Shown: piece after piece, positions 56,301 through 64,000 of the stretch | Layout: the number at the start of each line of letters is the position of its first letter | Numbering within the stretch: the first letter of the stretch is position 1 | Notes under the pieces: generated by a model | What the model was told of the DNA's origin: nothing | Databases searched by the model: none | The model's input: the letters and a program-made list of their open reading frames with translations, nothing else | Assembly (NCBI GenBank): GCA_022495995.1 | Contig: JAFEMH010001232.1 | Coordinates: forward strand, 1 to 64,000 | DNA: 64,000 nucleotides | Direction: 5' to 3' | Origin: Adenophora triphylla var. japonica | Taxonomy: Eukaryota > Streptophyta > Magnoliopsida > Asterales > Campanulaceae | Program-made: the position numbers and the translations under genes

Positions 56301-58930
56301 ATGGATCCGGAGGGCAATCCCATACCGAGGCAAGCAAGAAGGAACATCTCCGCGGCTGCGAGAAGGAGGAGAAAGGAGCTCGTTCGGATGGAGAGGAAGT
56401 ATGACTTCCTTACGCCTCCATCGGAGCTTTACCCGGGAAGAAGGGAGCATAAATCAACGAACCCGCGATCGGTTGGGGTAAGCATTCTCATTTTGCTCAA
56501 ATCCGATGATTTTGCTTGAATTTTGAATGATTTAGGGCTTGACCCGAATTTTAGGATTTTTGAATGATTTTTTTTTTTGAATGATTTTGAGATGCACGAA
56601 CAACCTATGAGGCTAAGAATGTGCATGTGCAACTTGTTTGATGAAAATTATGAGAATGACTCACTTTTTTCTCGCAAAATGAAGTAAGAATGAGAATTTT
56701 CAAAATATGAGACGGAGTTCTTGCCTTGTGCTAGAACTAGGTCAAAATTCTGATTTTCAATGAGAAAACATGATTTTGGAAGATGAAAATGATTCATGCA
56801 TGCCATTTCTGAAAGAATAATGCTTATGTGCAAAAAATTGTGAAAATTGTGATTTTGTGCCTTAGGAAAGCAACGGGACTTGACATGACGCGTTTCAAGT
56901 GATGAAAGACGCTTTTTTGATGCAAATAATGCTAGAAAAACTTTTGTGAATGATTTTTTTTTGAAAACATGTGCATTTTTTGTGAATATATGCATGCTTT
57001 TGAAAATGATGAAGGACTCGACACTTCTTTTTTTTTTTTTTTTGTTTTTTTTTTTGTGCTTGTCTACAGGAGAACAAGTCTAGAGGACCATCGGAGATAG
57101 CGGTTAAGCTTTGGCAGAGGATGCCGGATTTTGAGAAGAATGGGGTGAACCCCAAGAATTTGGTGAGGGCTACCGGCCTGGATGCGTTTGTAGAGGCCAT
57201 CGGCAGGGGTGTTCACATCACCTCGAAGAGCAAGGGCTTGATCCAGGCCCTTTCTGAGTTCTGGTGGGACAGTACACATAGCTTTCACCTGAAAGCCGGG
57301 AGAGCTTACAGTGACTCCGCCTATTTCACGGCTATTATCGGCCTACAGCTCACCGGGAGGCCCGTGACTTGGAGAGACCACATTACGGCCGAGGAGTTCC
57401 GGGCTTTGGTAGGGTTTGAGCTGATTCCCAAGGGTGGGGATGGAGACGCGAACGTTGAGGTAGCGATTCAGACTTGCATGCAGAACTTTGCTGCTAATGA
57501 TGTGGATCGCCCAGCCAGCTGGCTAGAGCATTCATATGGTTGATGCTATCAGTCACTATCTTTGCAAATTCTGGGGACGCCATGGCTTGCCTCCTCGACT
57601 CTTTGGAGGATGTGGATGGGATAGGGACGGTCTCTTGGGGCGAGGCCGGATTGGCGGAGTTGTACTTCTCGTTGGACATGTGCCAGTCGGAACAAAGCTG
57701 CTTCCATTCAGGATCGCTTCTCATTTGCCCTTGAGGTAGTCTCCTTTCTTTTTTTTCTTTTCTCTTTTCCTGTCTTGAGACTTTTATAAGAGAGAGAATG
57801 ACCTTTTGATGTTTTGAACATGCAGGCCTGGTTTTGCGAGGTGATCGGGTTCTTCCCTGGGAACCGGCAGAGTGCTGTCACCATCTTCCCTGCTATGGTT
57901 CGCTGGAGGGGAGATGCGAGAGATAAATTCACGGGAAGACCCGGATTACCTTCGATTACAAAATGGTGAGGCCGGTCATCAACAGAGATGGGCACGACGG
58001 AGTGGACTTCTACCCTTAGGCAGGTATCAGGAGATTTTCTTTGGGAGATGCCATTGAGGTGACGAGGCGAGAGGAGGTGGCTCACCGGGCCGACATGTGA
58101 TGTCATTTACTTGGGGGACCGTTTCTCGAGGCAAAGCATGGTCATGTCCCTCCATTGGACGCCATTACTCCACACGATCCTCCGGCACGGATGCTGCGGC
58201 CCGGGGATTGGCCGAGAGGATGAGATAGCTAGGTACCGGGCGGCGTGGGCTGCGAGGAGTACTTTGACATGGACACCCCTACGCTGTGTTTGTGGAGCGG
58301 CGCTGAGGACGCCACAAAAGCTAGTGAAGCTAGCGGTCACTCAGGGATATGGGGAGGATGAGCCTGCGGACCCGCCGATCCCTCTGTGCATCTGTCCTAT
58401 GTGGTCCATGGAGTGCCGAGGAGGATGAGGATACTGTCCCCGATGCTAGGGAGCCCCAGTACACCTTGCCGCCTGATAGCACCTTTGTAAGTGTACTTTT
58501 AGGGTCTTTCCCTTTTCGGCTTTCAGATTTTACGCTTTTGCAATTTTCGAGATTTTTCTGAGATTTTTCTCTTCTTTTCTCGGGTTCCAGCTCGCACTTA
58601 CGATAGGCTGGTCGGGCGGAATAGGGCTGGAAGGACATGTGCCGGTCTCTTCGAGGAAGCCGGCTGCGCTTAGAAGGCGGCGGCGGATGCACAGAGCACA
58701 GGCGCAAGAGACGGCACGTCGGGGCACGCGTCTACCTCATCGGCCTCGGAGTACTCTTCCCAGTGCCATGCCTCGGGGCGGGGACCCAGCGGCTGACATT
58801 CCAGGCGGCGGGCCGAGTACGGGCACGATAATGTCCATTTGTCGACGTGAGCGACCGGGAGGACTTGATGAGGGAGGCTAGCATCTATGAGTTGAGCAGC
58901 GATGAGGAGGAAGAAGAATCGGAGGCCTAG
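56301..58930 (+). pseudogene. PMD gene of C2, broken
   Basis: Exon positions match C1: exon 1 56301-56477 (59 codons, donor GTAAGC), exon 2 57070-57735, exon 3 from 57826 to about 58486 (donor GTAAGT), exon 4 to the stop at 58928-58930. Exon 2 has shifts near 57300, 57530 and 57690; exon 3 has several more. The acceptor of exon 4 reads CTCGG where C1 has CTCAG, so normal splicing is lost. Exon 1 remains open and close to C1. The C1 gene shows what the unbroken form looks like. Confidence 0.75.
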
Positions 58931-59283
58931 GAGGTCTCTAGAATAGATTTGGAACGAAAACAAACAATGAACAATTTTTATGCACACTTCGTTTATTTTT
59001 TGCTTTATTTGGGCGCCGATGGAGCGAAAATATTGTATTTACATTTTATTTACTTTTCTAATTTATGCTTTTTCAATTTGCATATTATTTGAGCCTTGGG
59101 GCGATTTTTTTGCTTGGAATTGGGGCTGAAACTGGGCCAAAATGATTTATAATGGTATATAAATGCTTGAATGGCTTCTGGATATGTTTTTGTACAGGTT
59201 TTGGTTGAAAAAGTGGGGTGAAAACTCCCTTGGGCAGCAACTTTGGTTGCCTTTGCAGAATTTTTTTCGAGAGGGCTAATGTA
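58931..59283. other. Spacer between the antisense genes of C2
   Basis: AT-rich, no gene. It matches the C1 interval 35940-36292, including GGGCGCCGATGG(A/G)GCGAAAA. Confidence 0.5.
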
Positions 59284-59324
59284 GCCGTGCGGCATGGCCT
59301 TGAGGGAAAATGAAGCCGTGCGGC
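59284..59324 (+). promoter_or_regulatory. Paired palindromes upstream of the C2 DUF7745-like gene
   Basis: GCCGTGCGGC at 59284-59293 and again at 59315-59324, 31 bp apart. GAATAAAAGC (59355-59364) is a weak TATA candidate about 31 bp downstream. ATG at 59463, 139 bp after the second palindrome. Confidence 0.6.
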
Positions 59325-59462
59325 TAACAGTTCTGTCTGAGCTGGTTATTTTCTGAATAAAAGCAAGGCTTGGCCATTTCATTTCATTTTCACTCTAGAC
59401 TTGTCCCAATTGTTCCCAGAGCATATTTTGGACCGAAAAGCACCATCTTTGAACACTTTGCG

Positions 59463-60953
59463 ATGGAGAAGCCCGTCAGATTGCAAAGGGGGAAGCGAGA
59501 CCATTTTCTATCCGGTCTTCAATCTTGGGCGAGACATAACTTCCAAAATCACAAGGGACTGCTTGATTCTTCCTTCAAGATCAAGTCTTTATGGCATTTG
59601 AGGGATCTCCCGCCCGATTGGGACCTGTTGAGAGCCGCGGCAAAGTTGCGGGACGTCAGGAGACATGTTTATTGCTTCTCTTACAACGAAATTGTCCCAA
59701 CGCACGAAGACTTGAGCCTTGATTGGGGGTCCCGAGGCGAGGCTATATCTATTCCGCTGATCGGAGACGTGCCGGTGACGGTAAAGCTTGCATCTTTTCT
59801 GCGATTCCTTTGGGAGAGGCTGAGAGGATGATGGTAGCCTCGGATAGGATTGACCTTTCGATATCCGGGCAGGTTTGGGTCTCCGGATATGGCTGCGACC
59901 ACGGTGGCTATGGATGCTTTCATTCTCTGCGTATTCTCTGCTCTGTTCACCGCGAGTCCGTGGGGATCTGTCATAGTGGCCTCTTGGACATGGTCGAGGC
60001 TGCGGGCTGGGAAGGATATTGTCCCACTAGTTTTGGGAGAGACATTTCATGGGATCGACAGGATGGCTCGGGAGACCGTTTCATGAGGTCCAGGAGTCCG
60101 GCTATGTTGACTCTGTGGCTGCAGGAGAGGCTCGGGGCTTTGCACAGGGCTTTGCCGACTCGGTGCCCTTGGGTGATTTCTCGAAGAGGTGCGCCTAGGC
60201 AGCGGGAACAGGGTAGCTGGGAGCTGATGATGGCTAGGCTATCCACTTCGGACATCCGTTGGTGGATACCACATTGGAGGTTGCGGACCAGGAGGATATT
60301 TCAGGAGTCTTATGTTGTGAGGGTTCCGTGGATTAGCTGGTCGTCCTTCTACATACCCGCTTGGTATCCAGGCGGTTTGGGGCTTTACAGGAGCCATTGA
60401 GTGATTGGGAGGACATCCGGACCATGGCGGTGGTGTCATTGGACATGAGTGATCCGGCCGGCTTCTCTTTCTTCTCGAGGGCTTGGACATACACTGCTTT
60501 CCCACCCCGGGCTATCTTCAGGAGCAGGAAAAGCACCATCTTGACCACTGTCTACCGGGCGGGTACGAGAGGGAGATGGGAGCGACTCAGGTTATCTTGG
60601 AGGATAGACGTCAAGCTTTATTGGGAGCTGACTGCGACTCGAGTAGGACTCTGAGGGAGACTGAGGCTAAGGCGAGTTGCCATAACCAATCAGGTGACTT
60701 GGTCCGAGATATGGAGGCTCGGTACAAGAGGTTGTCCGAGGTCGCTCCTTTGACTGAGGCTCAGAGGGAGGAGGTGCGGACTCGTGCTCGGATAGAGAGA
60801 GCACTCATTGACACGGGGTTGGTAGAGGCTCCAGTGAGGATACCGGAGGTCGGGATGAGGGATACCGACATCATAGACAGAAAGAGGAAGAAGACTCGAC
60901 GGGGCCGAGGAAAAGGGAAGAAGACCAAAGAAGACTCAGCGAATGACGACTGA
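59463..60953 (+). pseudogene. DUF7745-like gene of C2, frameshifted
   Basis: The N-terminus (MEKPVRLQRGKRDHFL) and C-terminus (KKTRRGRGKGKKTKEDS) match C1, but at least six frame changes lie between (near 59720, 59810, 59850, 60090, 60390 and 60560). Most are single-base indels. Nonsense substitutions are rare, unlike the A1 copy. Confidence 0.75.
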
Positions 60954-61511
60954 CAGATCTTTTCTTAGGATTCCCTTATTGCCATTTTGCAAACACATTA
61001 GTTTATTTAGGCATTTTATTGTATTTTAGATCTTTTTAGCAGGTTAGCAGAGTCAAGAGGTAGACCGTGCTTGAACTCATCAAGAAGTTTTTAACTTGTA
61101 ATGAACAAGAAATATTATTTTAGAAATTAGTCAAGACACATTTCATGGAAATTCAAATGTCTTTTTTTTTTTTTTTATTGATCAGGACATATTTCATGGA
61201 AACTTAATCGTCCTTTTTATTGTTTAGACCGAACCATATATGGCTGCCTACGTTCCCCTTTTACAAGAAAGGCTAAGGGGCTCAGGTCTACGTAGTTCAT
61301 TACGAGTGAACTAATTTTTTTCGTGTGCAGCCCTGTTTTTTGCCTAGACCGCCCTTTTTGGGGTTTTCAGCCTAGCTGGGCATTACTCTTTTTGCACTAA
61401 GATTTTTTTTCTCTTTTTTTTTATATGTGCAACCCTGTCTTTTGCCTAGACCGCCCTTTTTGAGGTTTTCAGCCTAGCTGGGTATTACTCTTTTTGCACC
61501 TTTTTTTTTTA
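60954..61511. other. C2 interval between antisense gene and pol
   Basis: Contains the portable module (61242-61298, minus strand) and the twofold repeat (about 61320-61510, period about 103 bp) seen after pol in C1. Confidence 0.6.
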
Positions 61512-64000
61512 TTAGACATAGTATCTTCGGAGTTTATCACCGTTGACTGGGTGGACAAAGGGATTGCCATCCAAGTCTGCAAGCTTCATGGCTCCTCCCG
61601 ATAATATCTTCTGCACCACATAAGGGCCGATCCAGACGGGTTCCCATTTTCCCAGGGGGTTGTCTCTGGTAGGGGGCTTTACTTTCAGCACTAAGTCACC
61701 CTCTTTGATGTCTCTGGCCTTGACTTTTTTATCAAACGCTCTGGCCATTCGCCTCTGGTAGGCTCGGGTGTGTTCCATGGCTTTTAGCCTTCTCTCGTCA
61801 AGCAGGGCTAACTCATCATGCCGGCTGCGCAACCATTCCACTTCATTGACACTGTTTTCCAGGAGGACCCTTAATGACGGGATTTCCAACTCCACTGGTA
61901 ACACTGCTTCCATCCCGTAAGTTAGGGCAAAAGGAGTTTCTCCTGTGGCAGTTCCGACGGACGTTACGTAGCCCCAGAGTGCTAGGTGCGGCTTTTCGAG
62001 CCAATCACGACCACGGGTGGCCATCTTCCGGATGATCCGCTCGAGTGTCTTATTAGCAGCTTCCACGGCTCCATTGGTCGAGGTGCATGCGGGGACGACT
62101 TGTGGCGAGTAACTCGAATTACGACGGCGGTCTATCGCAGTCTCCTTCGAAGTGTGACCCATTATCAGAAATGATCTCGTTGGGCACCCCATATCTGCAC
62201 ATTATGTTTTCTTTGATGAACTGGGCCACTTTTCTGGAAGTGAGGACCTTGTAGGACTTGGCCTCTACCCACTTGGTGAAGTAGTCGATGGCTACCAACA
62301 CGAACTCGTGCCCATTGCTTCCTGTCGGGGTTATTTTCCCTATCACGTCAATGCCCCAAGTTGCAAACGGCCAAGGAGTCGTCATGCAGTACAGGTCATG
62401 AGGTGGGAGATGGTTGAGGTTGGCAAACCGCTGGCATTTGTCGCAGGTTCGGACGTGCTGAACGCAGTCTGTCTCCATGGAGATCCAGTAGTAACCCATT
62501 CTGAGGATCACTTGCATCAGGGCTCTGGCATTCATGTGAGGACCGCAAGGACCATTGTGGACTTCGGTCATCAACTCTCTGGCTCTTTCTTGAGTGACAC
62601 ATAAGAGGAGTGGTCCTTGATAGCGTTTCTTGTACAGGTTGCCTCCTAGAATGACATAATGGGAAGCCAACCTTTTCAGGGCTCGCAAGCTTTTGGCTCT
62701 GACACCTTCTTTTGGTCTACCTTCTTCGTCTCTGAAAGCTGACTCTCCGTCTTTGAGGAATTGGTAAATCTGATTGTACCAAGGTTCCTTTATGGGCTCG
62801 GGTCCCAGGTCCACTTCACAACAGAAGGCTGGGGCTTCTCTTCTACCCACTCTGAAGGGCTTTATGGCTTTTCCCTCGGGGATCTCTACCAATGAGGCTA
62901 GAGTAGCTAGGGCATCTGCGAATCTGTTCTTTTCCCTCGGCAAGTAGTGGAAAGTCACTTCTCTGGCTGTCCGAGTCAACTCCTCCATATGGGCATGATA
63001 TCGTTGTAGATTAGGGTCCACAGTCTTCCACTTGTTGGAGACTTGGTTGATGATCGTGGCCGAGTCTCCGTAAACTTCGAGCTCCTTGACATTTCTTTCT
63101 AAGGCGGCCTCCAAACCAGCAATGCGGGCTTCATACTCGGCGACATTGTTCGTGGCGGGAAAGTTCAACTTGAGGGCTATGGGGGTATGCTCATCTTTCG
63201 GATCGACCAATAGCATTCCTACACCATTTCCTCTTTTGTTAGCGGCTCCGTCAAAGAACAATTGCCATCTATTTTCGAGGCTCAGCTGCAAAGATCCCTT
63301 CATCTGGAAATTGGGGTTCGGGCCCTCTGTCTTCATTGCTGGGGAAATTCGCCAGGTGATCTGACAATGCTTGACCCTTGATGGCCTTTCTGGTCACATA
63401 GTTGATGTCGTATTCTGCCAAGAAGAAGGACCACTTCGCTAAACGCATTGAGAGGGAAGGCTTGTCAAAGATGTACTTGATGGGGTCCATTTTCGAGACC
63501 AAATTCACAGGGTGGGCTTGCATATAATGCTTCAATTTGCCGACTACCCGGACCGATCACTGCACAGGTCTTTTCACATGCTGAGTAATTGAGCTCGCTC
63601 CCCTGTAGCTTCCGGCTGACAAAGTAAATGGCGTTTTCCACCCGAGAGTCTTTCTTTTCCTGAGCAAGCATAGCCCCAACTGCCGTGTCTGTGACAGTGA
63701 GATAGAGCAGAAGAGGCTTCTGTCTATGTGGGGGGCATAGTACCGGGGGATGTACTAAGTATGCCTTGATCTGGTCAAAGGCATCTTGGCATTCTCCGGT
63801 CCATTCTGTATCCACATTCTTCTTCATGAGCTTGAAGATGGGCTCACACATAGTGGTCAACTGATTGACGAAACGGCTGATGTACTGCAATTTACCCATG
63901 AAGCTCTTGACTTCTGTCTGGGTTTGAGGTGGCCTCATATCCATGATGGCTTTGATCTTTCGGGGGTCAACTTCTATACCTCGCTCCGTGACCATATACC
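61512..64000 (-). pseudogene. pol: C2 pol: integrase, both RNases H, part of RT
   Basis: Minus-strand frames 63995-63465 (RT end, native RNase H), 63535-63269, 63336-62119 (aRNase H, integrase zinc finger and core) and 62192-61512 (integrase end). Only three or so frameshifts separate them (near 63550, 63290 and 62130). The motifs FFDGAANKRGNG, WGIDVIG, SDNGSHF and VEAANK are intact. The shift near 62130 lies between the second Asp and the Glu of integrase. RT's active site is outside the window. Confidence 0.85.

Larger units (their letters stand above)
52985..64000 (-). mobile_element. C2: minus-strand C element, 3' part (continues past window)
   Basis: Same family and order as C1: 3' LTR (54590-52985), tandem arrays, PMD and DUF7745-like genes on the plus strand, then minus-strand integrase to RT. 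The right side leaves the window inside RT. The 3' flank is ACACC, inside the B3 LTR. Pol is close to C1 in sequence and nearly open, whereas the antisense genes carry many indels. Confidence 0.9.

Overview
The window looks like repeat-rich intergenic DNA from a flowering plant. Almost everything in it is nested LTR retrotransposon. All families here whose start can be seen have a primer-binding site that would pair with a plant tRNA-Arg 3' end. The pol genes carry a second, archaeal-type RNase H, which is a hallmark of the Ty3/gypsy Tat/Ogre lineage. I saw no ordinary host gene, rRNA, tRNA gene or CRISPR array. The species cannot be named from this sequence. Family names (A, B, C, D) are mine.

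Layout. 1-2603: 3' end of a B element (B0), ending in its 3' LTR. 2604-16103: minus-strand A element (A1) with its 5' LTR at the right; its 3' LTR is missing because B0 abuts it. 16104-18514: AT-rich non-coding DNA, possibly an old LTR. 18515-23218: plus-strand B element (B1), broken off inside reverse transcriptase. 23219-42471: C1, a 19.25 kb plus-strand element with both LTRs. 42472-49400: D1, a badly decayed Tat-type element with a conventional Gag. 49739-51926: start of B2. 51927-52984: inverted B LTR (B3). 52985-64000: C2, a minus-strand C element running off the window.

A and C elements share one plan: LTR, PBS, long leader, a short Gag-position ORF without a recognisable capsid, protease, G-patch domain, RT, RNase H, second RNase H, integrase. 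Two cellular-type genes follow on the OPPOSITE strand (a DUF7745-like protein and a Plant Mobile Domain, PMD, protein), then tandem repeats and the 3' LTR. In C1 the antisense DUF7745-like ORF (500 codons) and the four-exon PMD gene (1851 nt spliced, all introns GT-AG and phase 0) are intact, although the sense gag-pol carries stops and frameshifts. In C2 the decay is the other way round: pol is nearly open and the antisense genes are broken. Antisense extra ORFs are already known in Tat elements, so their existence is not new in itself.

The most unusual signal is regulatory. Each family has its own short CG-rich palindrome, used in pairs at fixed spacing: about 30-31 bp in A and C, about 20 bp in B. 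Within one element the same pair recurs upstream of several transcription units on both strands: the LTR promoter (second copy 22-25 bp from the TATA box in A and C), the antisense DUF7745-like gene, the antisense PMD gene, and the leader. This looks like an element-private operator shared by all promoters of one element. A second portable module, GAACTACG...GGGATACGTAGGYAGCC (about 45-60 bp), occurs at least ten times in three families. Sequence alone cannot show whether either module is bound or what binds it.
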